Shown here: in pieces, positions 25,000-33,635 of the stretch
How the letters are laid out: every line of letters begins with the position of its first letter
Position numbering within the stretch: position 1 is the stretch's first letter
Assembly: GCF_002803095.1 (NCBI RefSeq)
Contig: NZ_PGLR01000027.1
Location: 24,427-88,426 of the forward strand
DNA from: Pseudomonas sp. ZH-FAD
Lineage (GTDB): Bacteria; Pseudomonadota; Gammaproteobacteria; Pseudomonadales; Pseudomonadaceae
Reading direction: 5' to 3'
Length of the DNA stretch: 64,000 bases
Position numbers and translations under genes: made by a program
The notes under the pieces: generated by a model
The model's database searches: none
What the model was told of the DNA's origin: nothing
What the model saw: only the letters and a program-made list of their open reading frames with translations

Positions 25000-26535
25000 A
25001 TGTCCGTTCTCCATGTTCGCCCTGGCCACCTGACCCTGGCCGACCTGCGCGCCGCCTACCAGGCACCCGTGCAACTGCGTCTGGACCCCGCCGCCCACGA
25101 GGCTATCGAGGCCAGCGTTGCCTGCGTCAACCAGATCATCGCCGAGGGCCGCACGGCCTACGGCATCAACACCGGTTTCGGCCTGCTGGCCTCGACCCGC
25201 ATCGCCAACGCCGATCTGGAAAAGCTGCAGCGCTCGCTGGTGCTGTCCCACGCCGCCGGCATCGGCGAGCCGCTTAGCGATGCCATGGTGCGCCTGATCA
25301 TGCTGCTGAAGATCAACAGCCTGGCGCGCGGCTTCTCCGGCATCCGCCGCAAGGTGATCGACGCGCTGATCGCCCTGGTCAACGCCGAGGTCTACCCGCA
25401 TATCCCGCTGAAGGGCTCAGTAGGCGCCTCCGGCGACCTGGCGCCGCTGGCGCATATGTCGCTGGTGCTGCTCGGCGAAAGCCAGGCGCGCTATAAGGGT
25501 GAATGGCTGCCGGCCACCGAGGCGCTGGCCATCGCCGGCCTGGAGCCCATGACCCTGGCCGCCAAGGAGGGCCTGGCCCTGCTCAACGGCACCCAGGTGT
25601 CCACCGCCTACGCCCTGCGCGGGCTGTTCGAGGCCGAGGACCTGTACGCCGCCGCCAGCGTCTGCGGTGCGCTCAGCGTCGAGGCGCTGCTGGGTTCGCG
25701 CTCGCCCTTCGATGCGCGCATCCATGCCGCTCGCGGCCAGCGCGGGCAGATCGACGCGGCAGCGGCGTTCCGTCACCTGCTCGGCGACAGCAGCGAGATC
25801 GGCCGTTCCCACGCCGCCTGCGACAAGGTGCAGGACCCGTACTCGCTGCGCTGCCAGCCGCAGGTCATGGGCGCCTGCCTGACCCAGCTGCGTCAGGCTG
25901 CCGAGGTGCTTGGCGTCGAGGCCAACGCCGTGTCGGACAACCCGCTGGTGTTCGCCGCCGAAGGTGAGGTGATTTCCGGCGGCAACTTCCACGCCGAGCC
26001 GGTGGCCATGGCCGCCGACAATATCGCCCTGGCCATCGCCGAGATCGGCTCGCTGTCCGAACGGCGCATCTCGCTGATGATGGACAAGCACATGTCTCAG
26101 CTGCCGCCGTTCCTGGTGGCCAATGGCGGGGTCAACTCCGGCTTCATGATCGCCCAGGTCACTGCCGCGGCCCTGGCCAGCGAGAACAAGGCGCTGTCTC
26201 ACCCGCACAGCGTCGACAGTCTGCCGACGTCGGCCAACCAGGAAGACCACGTTTCCATGGCCCCGGCTGCCGGCAAACGCCTGTGGGACATGGCCGCCAA
26301 CACCCGTGGCGTGCTGGCCGTGGAATGGCTCGGCGCCTGCCAGGGCCTGGACTTCCGTGAAGGGCTGAAGAGCACCCCAGCGTTGGAACAGGCGCGGCAG
26401 GCGCTGCGCGCCAAGGTGCCGTATTACGTCGAGGACCGCTTCTTCGCCCCGGACATCGCCGCCGCTGATGCTCTGCTCGCCGAGCGCGTGCTGACGCCGC
26501 TGCTGCCGGCCGGCATGTTGCCGTCGGTAGGCTGA
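25000..26535 (+). CDS. hutH: histidine ammonia-lyase HutH (MIO-containing)
   Basis: This enzyme removes ammonia from histidine to give urocanate, the inducer of the pathway. The 511-residue product has the intact MIO tripeptide Ala143-Ser144-Gly145 in GSVGASGDLAPLAHM, plus YGINTGFG, LSHAAGIGEP, LLNGTQVS, QDPYSLRCQPQV, GGNFHAEPVAM and NQEDHVSM. It is the only complete histidine ammonia-lyase in the window and should carry the first pathway step. Confidence 0.96.
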   Translation: MSVLHVRPGHLTLADLRAAYQAPVQLRLDPAAHEAIEASVACVNQIIAEGRTAYGINTGFGLLASTRIANADLEKLQRSLVLSHAAGIGEPLSDAMVRLIMLLKINSLARGFSGIRRKVIDALIALVNAEVYPHIPLKGSVGASGDLAPLAHMSLVLLGESQARYKGEWLPATEALAIAGLEPMTLAAKEGLALLNGTQVSTAYALRGLFEAEDLYAAASVCGALSVEALLGSRSPFDARIHAARGQRGQIDAAAAFRHLLGDSSEIGRSHAACDKVQDPYSLRCQPQVMGACLTQLRQAAEVLGVEANAVSDNPLVFAAEGEVISGGNFHAEPVAMAADNIALAIAEIGSLSERRISLMMDKHMSQLPPFLVANGGVNSGFMIAQVTAAALASENKALSHPHSVDSLPTSANQEDHVSMAPAAGKRLWDMAANTRGVLAVEWLGACQGLDFREGLKSTPALEQARQALRAKVPYYVEDRFFAPDIAAADALLAERVLTPLLPAGMLPSVG

Positions 26536-26843
26536 GCATTGCCTGACAGACCGTTCGCTGACGCTCCTAGCGGCCGGCGCCCCGGTCCGCCCTACGCCCG
26601 CACTGAGTCGCGCGGAAATGTAGGGCTGGTGTAGGGCGTACTCGCGAAGCAGTACGCCGTCGGAGGGATGGGCGCAGTTTATGGGGCCATGGCCCGGCGG
26701 GCTGTTCGCTTCGCTCCTGAGCCCGCCCTACGCCTGACGTTCCTGGCGGCCAGCGTCCCGAATCGCTCTGCACACTACGACGCTGGGAGTGGAACGTTCC
26801 GCTCCGCTATCATCCGCGCACCGGGCATATCCAAGGAGCAGCC
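26536..26843. other. repeat-rich gap between hutH and hutC
   Basis: No gene is visible. The stretch holds inverted GTAGGGCG/CGCCCTAC pieces (near 26571, 26633 and 26725) and two related blocks (CGTTCGCTGACGCTCCT; GTTCGCTTCGCTCCTGAG). The latter resembles the element at about 35631-35690. No TGTATATACA palindrome occurs here, so hutC autoregulation is not evident. Confidence 0.5.
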
Positions 26844-27557
26844 GTGACCAGTCCCACTCCGCGCTACAAGGCCATCGAGGATTTTCTCCTCGAGCGCATT
26901 CACGGCGGTGCCTATCCGGTCAATCACCAGATTCCACCCGAGGAGCAGCTGGCGCGCGATTTCGGCGTCAGCCGCATGACCGCCAACAAGGCGATCCAGA
27001 ACCTGGTGCAGAAGGGCTATCTGGTGCGCCAGGCCGGGCTCGGCACCTTCGTCACCGACCGCAAGGCCGAATCGCCGCTGCACGAGGTGATGAATATCGC
27101 CAGCGAAGTGCGCGGCCGCGGCCATGCCTACAGCAACGAAGTGGTGCGCTGCGAGGCCATCGCCGCCGATGATGAAGTGGCCCTGCGCCTGGGGCTGCGC
27201 CTGGGCGCCGAGGTGTTTCACAGCATCCTCGTGCACCTGCAGGACGGCCTGCCGATCCAGCTCGAGGACCGCTTCGTCAACCCGCGCTGGGTGCCGCATT
27301 ACCTGCAGAGCGACTTCACCCAGGTGACGCCCAACGAGGTGCTGGTCGCCAGCTGTCCGATCTCGGATGTCGAGCATGTGGTCGAAGCGGTGCTGGTGGA
27401 TGCACGCACCGCCGAGCTGCTGCAGATCGACCCGGCCATGCCCTGCCTGAGCGTGATCCGCCGCACCTGGTCGGACGATCACCTGATCAGCTACGCGCGG
27501 CTGATCCACCCCGGCGATCGCTACAAGCTGCGCTCGCTACACAAGCGCAGAGCCTAG
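26844..27557 (+). CDS. hutC: HutC, GntR-family repressor of histidine utilization
   Basis: The 237-residue protein has an N-terminal GntR winged helix (about residues 5-70: YKAIEDFLLERI, EEQLARDFGVSRMTANKAI) and a UTRA ligand domain (about 90-235) with EDRFVNPRWVPHYL and a SVIRRTW segment. HutC proteins repress hut genes and release DNA on binding urocanate. The start is GTG with AAGGAG nine bases upstream. It is separated from hutH by a 300-base repeat region, so it probably has its own promoter. Confidence 0.93.
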   Translation: MTSPTPRYKAIEDFLLERIHGGAYPVNHQIPPEEQLARDFGVSRMTANKAIQNLVQKGYLVRQAGLGTFVTDRKAESPLHEVMNIASEVRGRGHAYSNEVVRCEAIAADDEVALRLGLRLGAEVFHSILVHLQDGLPIQLEDRFVNPRWVPHYLQSDFTQVTPNEVLVASCPISDVEHVVEAVLVDARTAELLQIDPAMPCLSVIRRTWSDDHLISYARLIHPGDRYKLRSLHKRRA

Positions 27558-27571
27558 GCTTTCCACAAACC

Positions 27572-27600
27572 GTAGGAGCCGGCTGCCTGTGATTCGCAGC
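27572..27600. repeat. partial REP element after hutC
   Basis: GTAGGAGCCGGCT, the conserved half of the Pseudomonas REP family, lies between the convergent hutC and endonuclease genes. The pairing half is degenerate. Confidence 0.45.
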
Positions 27601-27640
27601 GTTCCCGTCGCGGCTAAAGCCACTCCCACTGCGTTCGGGG

Positions 27641-28300
27641 TCAGTCGCTGATCAGCTGATCCACCAACGAAGGGTCATCGATAAAGCGGTTGCGCGTGCC
27701 CTGCAGCACCTCGATCTTGTCGTTGCGCGTCTTTTCCTCGGCATCCGGCGGGTCCATGCGGTGCCAGGCCTTGTACATCGGCACCAGGCCGACGATGGGC
27801 AACCCGTATTCGATGTGCATGTAGAAGATTGCCCGGGCGATATTGCCCTTGGCTTCGTCACGCGGCTCCACCAGTTGGAAGCTGGTTTTCATGTCGCAGC
27901 CGATGTCAGCGAACTTGCTCGGGACGTCATCGGCCAGTTCGGCGAACTGGGCATTGCGTCGTGCCAGCTCCACGCGGCTCAGCGCCGGGTAGTAGTTGTG
28001 CAGGTCGGCGACGATGTACGGATAACGTGGGTTCATGATGGTGCATTGGCGGTCGGTGACGCAGCGCATCGCGCTCTTGAGCTGCTTGCTGCTGTAGATC
28101 GGGCTGGCAGTCAGGGTGCCGCTTTCGCGGGCGAAGGTCTGGCCGCAATAGAGCGTGGTGCCGCCATTACCGTAGAGATCCTGCCAGAACGCCTGATCGA
28201 TGGCCTGTTTGACGTCGCCCAGTTGAGTCTGGCCGCTGGCCAGGGAGAAGCTGCTGATGCAGGTTGCCAGGCAACCAAGAAGCAAGGTGACTGCGCGCAT
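27641..28300 (-). CDS. endA: secreted/periplasmic endonuclease I
   Basis: The 219-residue protein has a signal peptide (cleavage near SLASG, residue 23) and the endonuclease I pattern: CGQTF, the EPRDEAKGNIARAIFYM segment, a conserved Trp-His, and a C-terminal RNDKIEVLQGTRNRFIDDP. Relatives (EndA, Dns, Vvn) are Mg-dependent non-specific nucleases kept in the periplasm or secreted, where they degrade extracellular DNA for nutrients or limit transformation. Several cysteines suit oxidised folding. It is monocistronic. Confidence 0.9.
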   Translation of the reverse strand: MRAVTLLLGCLATCISSFSLASGQTQLGDVKQAIDQAFWQDLYGNGGTTLYCGQTFARESGTLTASPIYSSKQLKSAMRCVTDRQCTIMNPRYPYIVADLHNYYPALSRVELARRNAQFAELADDVPSKFADIGCDMKTSFQLVEPRDEAKGNIARAIFYMHIEYGLPIVGLVPMYKAWHRMDPPDAEEKTRNDKIEVLQGTRNRFIDDPSLVDQLISD

Positions 28301-28456
28301 ACTCTAGCCCCAGTGACCGCCGTTGTCGGAGTCTGTTGTTTTTGTAGGACAAGATGCAGTCTAGCAAGACGTACGTCACAAAAAACACGGCTAAATGCGT
28401 TCTCCCAACTTGAGATGGTTGGGGCAAGGCGAGACTGCTGACGCGGGGTGGTTTCG

Positions 28457-28474
28457 TGTAAGCCATGGCTTACA
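28457..28474 (+). promoter_or_regulatory. GacA upstream activating sequence
   Basis: TGTAAGCCATGGCTTACA is a perfect 18-base palindrome matching the GacA box TGTAAG-N6-CTTACA found upstream of rsmX/Y/Z. Its centre is about 65 bases before the predicted sRNA start, the usual spacing. Confidence 0.9.
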
Positions 28475-28518
28475 TGATGTCACGATTTTCGCCACTGTCG
28501 GTCGATCAGGTACGAGCG

Positions 28519-28524
28519 TACTCT
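28519..28524 (+). promoter_or_regulatory. -10 element of the Rsm sRNA
   Basis: TACTCT lies at a suitable distance from the GacA box. No good -35 hexamer is present (TGTCGG at 28496), as expected for an activator-dependent promoter. Confidence 0.55.
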
Positions 28525-28530
28525 GCTGCA

Positions 28531-28657
28531 CATGGATTCAGCGCAGGAAGCGCCTAGACGAACAGGGACACGCTGGACAGCCGCCAGGATGGTGAGCAGA
28601 TCAAGGATGTCAGGACAACAGTCTGCAAGGCCCCGCAATCGCGGGGTTTTCTTTTTT
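28531..28657 (+). ncRNA. RsmX/Y/Z-family regulatory sRNA
   Basis: A transcript of about 127 bases is predicted. It carries seven GGA motifs (28534, 28546, 28566, 28575, 28587, 28605, 28613). The second sits in the loop of hairpin GCGC-AGGAA-GCGC, the hallmark of RsmA/CsrA-titrating RNAs. It ends in a rho-independent terminator. GacA activates such RNAs, which sequester RsmA and derepress secondary metabolism and biofilm genes. I cannot tell whether it is rsmX, rsmY or rsmZ. The exact 5' end is inferred from the -10 element. Confidence 0.87.
28631..28657 (+). terminator. rho-independent terminator of the Rsm sRNA
   Basis: CCCCGC-AATC-GCGGGG is followed by TTTTCTTTTTT. It is a very strong signal and cannot belong to a protein gene on this strand, since none lies upstream. 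Confidence 0.92.
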
Positions 28658-28739
28658 GGGCGCTCGCCCACCTTCACCCTCGCATTACCCACCGAGTGCG
28701 CGCCGCGCGTGCCGGACTTTTACGCTGATTGGCGCGATC

Positions 28740-29771
28740 TCAACCCAGCAACTGCCTTAGCGCACTGGGCGACAGGCCCGTCCAACGCTTGAACGAGCGA
28801 CGGAAGTTGGTGCTGTCGTGGAACTGCAGGTAGGCGGCCACTTCGTCGTTGCTGTAGCCCTTTACCCGGTACAGGTACAGCGCCACGTGCTTGCGCACCA
28901 GGTCGAGCTGTTCCTGAAAGTGGCTGTCGTGCTTGCCCAGCTTGCGCTTGAGGGTGGCGGGGCTCATGGCGAAAGCGTGCGCGACCTTGTCCAGATTCGG
29001 TGTCTCGCGAATCTGCTCGTGCAGGTGGTCGTAAAGGCGATCCAGCAGGCTGGCAGAAAACCCCAGCGCCTCCAGTTGCGCCAGGCTCTGTTGTTCGGCC
29101 ACTTGCCCGGCAGTGAGCGAGGCGCCGGGCCAGGGGCGGGTCAGGTATTCGCGCGGCAGGCTCATCATGTCCACCTGGCGCGCGAACGCCACGTCCTCGC
29201 CCAGGTGTACCCAGTACTGTTCGATATAGCGTGGCTGCTCATGGGCGAACTCGAACTGCCAGGGCAGGCGTTCGCCAGCCAGCCAGCGGCTGCTCGAGGC
29301 CAGCGCGGTCATGCTCGCCTCGAGCAGGAATCGTCGCTGCTCGCCGCAGCCGCAGGCATCCAGCCAGACGATGTAGACGCGCTGTTCGTCGAGCAGCAGG
29401 CGTGGCGCCAAAAGCGGGCTGAGCAGGGCGCGCAGACGCACCAGCAGCTCCAGCGACTGTTGCAGGTCGCCGGCCTGCTGCAGGGCCTGGCTGGCGGCAC
29501 CGTAGTGGCCCGGCAGCAGGCGCTGGCCGAACAGAAAGCTGCTGTCGTCGGCATCCAGCAGGCGCCGCGCGTTGTCGATCAGTTGCAGGAACTGCTGCGG
29601 GCTGATGCGCGCCTGGCCGCTGAGAATGTCTTCGTGGAACAGGCCGCTACCGCGCAGCAGGCGATGGCTGTCCAGCTCGCGCGCCAGGGCCAGATCGAGC
29701 AGCAGCGCCGGTTGATGGTGGGCGGCGATGAAGCGGCTGTCGCGTTCGTACCAACTGCCCTTGACGGCCAT
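28740..29771 (-). CDS. AraC-family transcriptional regulator
   Basis: The 343-residue protein has an arabinose-binding-like N-terminal domain (about residues 20-200, with FLFGQRLLPGHYGAASQAL) and a C-terminal AraC DNA-binding domain (about 245-340: KVAHAFAMSPATLKRKLGKH and GYSNDEVAAYLQFHDSTNFRRSFKRWTG). The family includes OruR/ArgR-like regulators of catabolic genes in Pseudomonas. The frame is open further upstream, but only as antisense to the next gene, so MAVKGSW was chosen. It starts 10 bases after the GGDEF gene, so the two form an operon. The target is unknown. Confidence 0.85.
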   Translation of the reverse strand: MAVKGSWYERDSRFIAAHHQPALLLDLALARELDSHRLLRGSGLFHEDILSGQARISPQQFLQLIDNARRLLDADDSSFLFGQRLLPGHYGAASQALQQAGDLQQSLELLVRLRALLSPLLAPRLLLDEQRVYIVWLDACGCGEQRRFLLEASMTALASSSRWLAGERLPWQFEFAHEQPRYIEQYWVHLGEDVAFARQVDMMSLPREYLTRPWPGASLTAGQVAEQQSLAQLEALGFSASLLDRLYDHLHEQIRETPNLDKVAHAFAMSPATLKRKLGKHDSHFQEQLDLVRKHVALYLYRVKGYSNDEVAAYLQFHDSTNFRRSFKRWTGLSPSALRQLLG

Positions 29772-29781
29772 GGCGTATTCC

Positions 29782-30699
29782 TCAGGCGCGCTTGGCTGCG
29801 GGCGTCTGCTTGACGCGCGCCAGGGCCAGGTTGAGGCGCCTGAGCAGGCTGTCACCATCCTCGTCCTGGGCCAGCACGCTGGCCACGCCGGCTGACAGAT
29901 ACAGGCGTTCGCCGTTGCGGCTGCTGCGGTAGGCCAGGTGGCGTACGGCATCCTGCAGCTCGCCGGCGATCTGTTGCGCCTGCTGCGCGCCGGTGCCTGG
30001 CAGCAGCGCGACGAAGCGATCGCCGGCCAGACGGCAGAGCAGATCCTGACGACGCAGGTTGAGCAGCAACAGCTGGGTCAGGTTCTGCAATACCAGATCA
30101 CCCTCGGCATGACCGTGCTCGCGATTGAGGCGGTCGAAATCATCCAGATCGAGAATCACCAACGCCAGGGGCTGGCCCTGTTCGTGGCTCTGCTGCAGCG
30201 CCTGCTGCACCTGCAGGCGCAGGTACTCGGCACCGCCCAGCGGGGTGAGCTTGTCGAACAGGCGGTGTTCGCGGAACAGCCGCTCGCGCTTTTCCATCTG
30301 TGCGCTGATCGCCAATTGCTCGCGGTGCCAGTGGTAGATGCCCAGGGTCATGAGGATGAAGCCTACCGGCATCGGTCCGGACTCCAACCACTTGTCCCAG
30401 TGCACGCTGGCCGGCAGCTGGACGAACTCGTCCACCGAATCCATCCACAGCGAGAAGAACAGGCAGGCCAGGCCGCAGAACAGCAGGTTGGTCACCCGCC
30501 CGGCCGGGCGGCTTTTCAGCAGCAGGCCGATCCACAGCAGCACCAGCAGCGCCGAGCCACCTTCGCCGAGGATATCGGTCCAGTTCCATTCGCTGGTGGG
30601 TTTGATATGGCCGGCGATCAGGTGAGCGAGCAGGCCAAGGTTGGCCAGCAGCAACAGGCCGGCGAGTTTCCAGGCATGCAGTTTCAACAGGGGCGGCAT
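29782..30699 (-). CDS. membrane protein with a degenerate GGDEF domain
   Basis: The 305-residue protein has four hydrophobic segments in residues 8-130 and a C-terminal GGDEF fold (about 145-300) with ILDLDDFDRLNREHGHAEGD. The active-site motif reads AGDRF instead of GGDEF (RLAGDRFVALL), so loss of cyclase activity is expected. It could serve as a GTP or c-di-GMP sensor. It is the first gene of a pair with the AraC regulator, which suggests it signals to that protein. Confidence 0.8.
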   Translation of the reverse strand: MPPLLKLHAWKLAGLLLLANLGLLAHLIAGHIKPTSEWNWTDILGEGGSALLVLLWIGLLLKSRPAGRVTNLLFCGLACLFFSLWMDSVDEFVQLPASVHWDKWLESGPMPVGFILMTLGIYHWHREQLAISAQMEKRERLFREHRLFDKLTPLGGAEYLRLQVQQALQQSHEQGQPLALVILDLDDFDRLNREHGHAEGDLVLQNLTQLLLLNLRRQDLLCRLAGDRFVALLPGTGAQQAQQIAGELQDAVRHLAYRSSRNGERLYLSAGVASVLAQDEDGDSLLRRLNLALARVKQTPAAKRA

Positions 30700-30972
30700 T
30701 GGCGGGGCTCCGCGGGCTTCAATGACGGCCAGCAGAACAGAGGCTCATGACACTTTGGTTGCAGCGGGGGAGGTCGATTCGGCTCATGGCAGTTGCACGA
30801 TTTTTTTGCTCAGGGTGCGCCGCGCGCACCGACTCTGGGGGCGTGCACCTGTAGCGCCGGGCTCGTTGCAGGCGCTCATCGGGCTCTGAGCTGTGCTGCG
30901 TCAGGTCATTTCGGCTCATCTGCTGCGGATATTGCCGACAAAACCCGGTATTTCACCGCATGCGCTGTAGGG
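30700..30972. other. divergent upstream region with a GC palindrome
   Basis: No gene is visible. A GGTGCGC-CGC-GCGCACC palindrome lies at about 30814-30830, one of the dispersed GGTGCGC elements. The remainder is presumably leader of the GGDEF gene on one side and promoter upstream DNA of the TonB receptor on the other. Confidence 0.45.
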
Positions 30973-30990
30973 CTGTCACAGAAGCGTCAT
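30973..30990 (+). promoter_or_regulatory. Pho box upstream of the TonB receptor/phytase locus
   Basis: CTGTCAC-AGAA-GCGTCAT is two PhoB half-sites four bases apart; the first differs from CTGTCAT at its last base, the second at its first two. TAGCTT (31001-31006) lies exactly 10 bases downstream, the same geometry and nearly the same hexamer as at ppk2. It sits 73 bases before the receptor ATG. Confidence 0.75.
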
Positions 30991-31063
30991 TGGCCCCACC
31001 TAGCTTGCGCCTCCAGCGAGCCGGCCCCGTGCCGGTGGATTTCACTCTTGGGGAGAGCAGGCC

Positions 31064-33574
31064 ATGCGCCTAGGTCACAGCAGCACCCGCCACGCGGGCT
31101 TTCGTATCAGCACCCTGGCGCTGGCCATCGCCGCCAGCACCGTTGTCCTGGCCGAGGAGCCGGTGCTTCTCGAGCACGTCGAGGTGGTCGGCCAGGCGGT
31201 GAGCATCGACAAGGCGCTGCAGGATCAGCGCCGCTCCGACAGCGTCACCAGCGTGGTGCACGCCGATGGCATCGGCCAGTTGCCGGATGACAACGCCGCC
31301 GAGGCGCTGCAGCGCATTCCCGGCCTGTCGGTGGAGCGCGACCAGGGCGAGGGGCGCTTCGTCAGCGTGCGCGGCATCGGCCCGGATCTCAACGCCGTTA
31401 CCATCAACGGGACCCTGGTGCCGTCGCCGGAGAGCGACCGCCGCGCCGTGGCCCTCGATGTACTGCCGTCCGAGCTGGTGCAGTCGCTGTCGGTGGTCAA
31501 GACCCTGACCCCGGACATGGACGCCAACTCCCTCGGCGGTACCGTGCAGGTCGAGAGCCTCTCGGCCTTCGACCACGACGGCCTGTTCTACACCCTCAGC
31601 GGCGAGGCCAGCTACGACGACAACAGCAGTCAGACCAGCCCGAAATTCTCCGGCGCGATCAGCGAGCGCTTCAGTCTCGGCGACGGTATCGACAACTTTG
31701 GTGTGGCCGCGGCGCTGAGCTGGCAAAAACGTGATTTCGCTTCGGACAACGTGGAGACCGGCGGTGCCTGGGATTTCAGCGACGGTGCCCGGCTCGAAGA
31801 GCTGGAGCAGCGCGCCTACGATATCCGCCGCGAGCGCACCGGCTTCGGTCTGAACTTCGACTACAAGCCGGACGACGCCTCCAGCTACTACCTGCGCACG
31901 CTCTACAGCCGCTACAAGGACACGGAAACGCGCAACGCCGCCGGCGTCGAGTTCGCCGATGCGCAGTTGCCCGGGGAGAGCGGCGAAGCCGAAGGCTGGC
32001 GTGAGCTGAAAAGCCGCGAAGAAACCCAGCAGATCCAGTCCTACGTGTTCGGCGGCGAGCGCAACCTGGGCCTGTGGACGGTCAGTGGTCAGCTCGGCTA
32101 CAGCAAGGCCAGCGAGAAGACTCCGGAAGGTATCGCCGGCGCCACTTTCGAGGGCAACGACGACTTTGCCGATGTCGGCTTCGGTGGCACGCGCAAGCCG
32201 AAGCTGAACATCGGCTCGGCCTTCTACGACCCGGCCAACTTCACCCTCGACGAGGTGCAGTGGGAGAAACAGAAGACCACCGACACCGAAAAGAACATCA
32301 AGCTCGATCTGGCCCGCGACTACGAGATGAGCGGCTATGCGGCACAGGCCAAGTTCGGTGGCAAGCTCAGCCGGCGCAAGAAGGACAACGACCTGGAGGC
32401 ATGGGTCTATGAAGACCTGGGCGACTTCGGCCTGACGGACGAGCAACTCAACCTCGGCCAGTTCGTCAGGGGTGAGGTCGACTACGGCCTCGGCAGCTTC
32501 GGCCCGGGCATCAGCGCCAAGGCCATCGAGCGCCTGCTCGCCGGGCTGAACAAGGCCGATTTTTACGACGAGGAGGAGTCGCGCATCAACGACTTCACGA
32601 TGCGCGAGGACATCAACGCCGCCTACCTGATGAACAGCGTCGACATCGACGACTGGCGCTTTATCGCCGGGATGCGCTACGAGGGCACCGAGTTCGAGGC
32701 CAAGGGCACCGGTCTGCGCGACGACGCCTATGAGTCGATCAGCAGCCGCAAGCGTTACGACCACTGGCTGCCGGGCCTGCACGCACGCTACCAGCTCGAT
32801 GACCACACGCAGATCCGCGCCGCCTGGACCAACTCGGTGGTGCGTCCGACCTTTGGTCAACTGGCACCCGGCTTCGTCATCGACGGCGACGAGGCCAGCT
32901 TCGGCAACCCCGATCTCAAGCCGCTGGAGTCGAGCAACTTCGACCTCGGCATCGAGCGCTACCTGGGCCGTGCCGGGGTGGTCTCGGCTTTCGCCTTCTA
33001 CAAGGACATCGACAACTTCGTCTATGCCACGGACCTGGCCGGCAGCGGCGCCTGGGCCGATTTCAGCGAGGCCAACACCTTCGCCAACGGCGCCAGCGCC
33101 AAGCTGTACGGCATCGAGCTGGCCTACTCGCAGAAATTCGACTGGCTGCCGGCACCTTGGAACGGCCTGCTGCTGGGCGCCAACGCCACCTTCAGCCGCT
33201 CCGATGCACGCATCGAAGGTCAGGGCAGCAAGCGCAGCATCGATCTGCCGAACCAGTCCGACCAAGTCGGCAACCTGACCCTGGGCTGGGAGAACGACAA
33301 GCTCAGCCTGCGCCTGGCTGCCAACTACAAATCCAGGTACCTGGCCGAAGTGGCGGCGGTGGACGACAAGGCTCACGACCTCTACGCCGATTCGCAGCTG
33401 TTCGTCGACTTCAGCGCCGGGTATTTCCTCAGCGACAACCTGCAGCTCAAGTTCGAGGCGCAGAACCTCACCGACGAGTCCTATTACCTCTACACCGGCA
33501 ACCGTCGCTACAACGCCCAGTACGAGGAATACGGCCCGACCTACAAGCTCGGCCTGACCTTCACCCACTTCTAA
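31064..33574 (+). CDS. TonB-dependent outer-membrane receptor
   Basis: The 836-residue protein has a signal peptide (to about residue 31), a TonB-box-like stretch (LEHVEVVGQA), a plug domain (about 45-165: DNAAEALQRIPGLSVERDQGEGR, RGIGPDLNAVTINGT) and a 22-strand barrel ending in the typical aromatic C-terminus LTFTHF. It should import a bulky ligand. Directly downstream are a lipoprotein phytase and an energizing complex, and a Pho box lies upstream. Phytate, an inositol phosphate or another organophosphate is therefore a better guess than an iron siderophore. Confidence 0.9.
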   Translation: MRLGHSSTRHAGFRISTLALAIAASTVVLAEEPVLLEHVEVVGQAVSIDKALQDQRRSDSVTSVVHADGIGQLPDDNAAEALQRIPGLSVERDQGEGRFVSVRGIGPDLNAVTINGTLVPSPESDRRAVALDVLPSELVQSLSVVKTLTPDMDANSLGGTVQVESLSAFDHDGLFYTLSGEASYDDNSSQTSPKFSGAISERFSLGDGIDNFGVAAALSWQKRDFASDNVETGGAWDFSDGARLEELEQRAYDIRRERTGFGLNFDYKPDDASSYYLRTLYSRYKDTETRNAAGVEFADAQLPGESGEAEGWRELKSREETQQIQSYVFGGERNLGLWTVSGQLGYSKASEKTPEGIAGATFEGNDDFADVGFGGTRKPKLNIGSAFYDPANFTLDEVQWEKQKTTDTEKNIKLDLARDYEMSGYAAQAKFGGKLSRRKKDNDLEAWVYEDLGDFGLTDEQLNLGQFVRGEVDYGLGSFGPGISAKAIERLLAGLNKADFYDEEESRINDFTMREDINAAYLMNSVDIDDWRFIAGMRYEGTEFEAKGTGLRDDAYESISSRKRYDHWLPGLHARYQLDDHTQIRAAWTNSVVRPTFGQLAPGFVIDGDEASFGNPDLKPLESSNFDLGIERYLGRAGVVSAFAFYKDIDNFVYATDLAGSGAWADFSEANTFANGASAKLYGIELAYSQKFDWLPAPWNGLLLGANATFSRSDARIEGQGSKRSIDLPNQSDQVGNLTLGWENDKLSLRLAANYKSRYLAEVAAVDDKAHDLYADSQLFVDFSAGYFLSDNLQLKFEAQNLTDESYYLYTGNRRYNAQYEEYGPTYKLGLTFTHF

Positions 33575-33635
33575 GCCCCGTGCCCTGCGCTCCCGTGGGG
33601 AGGGCAGGGCGATCGTGTACAAGGATCGCCCCGTA

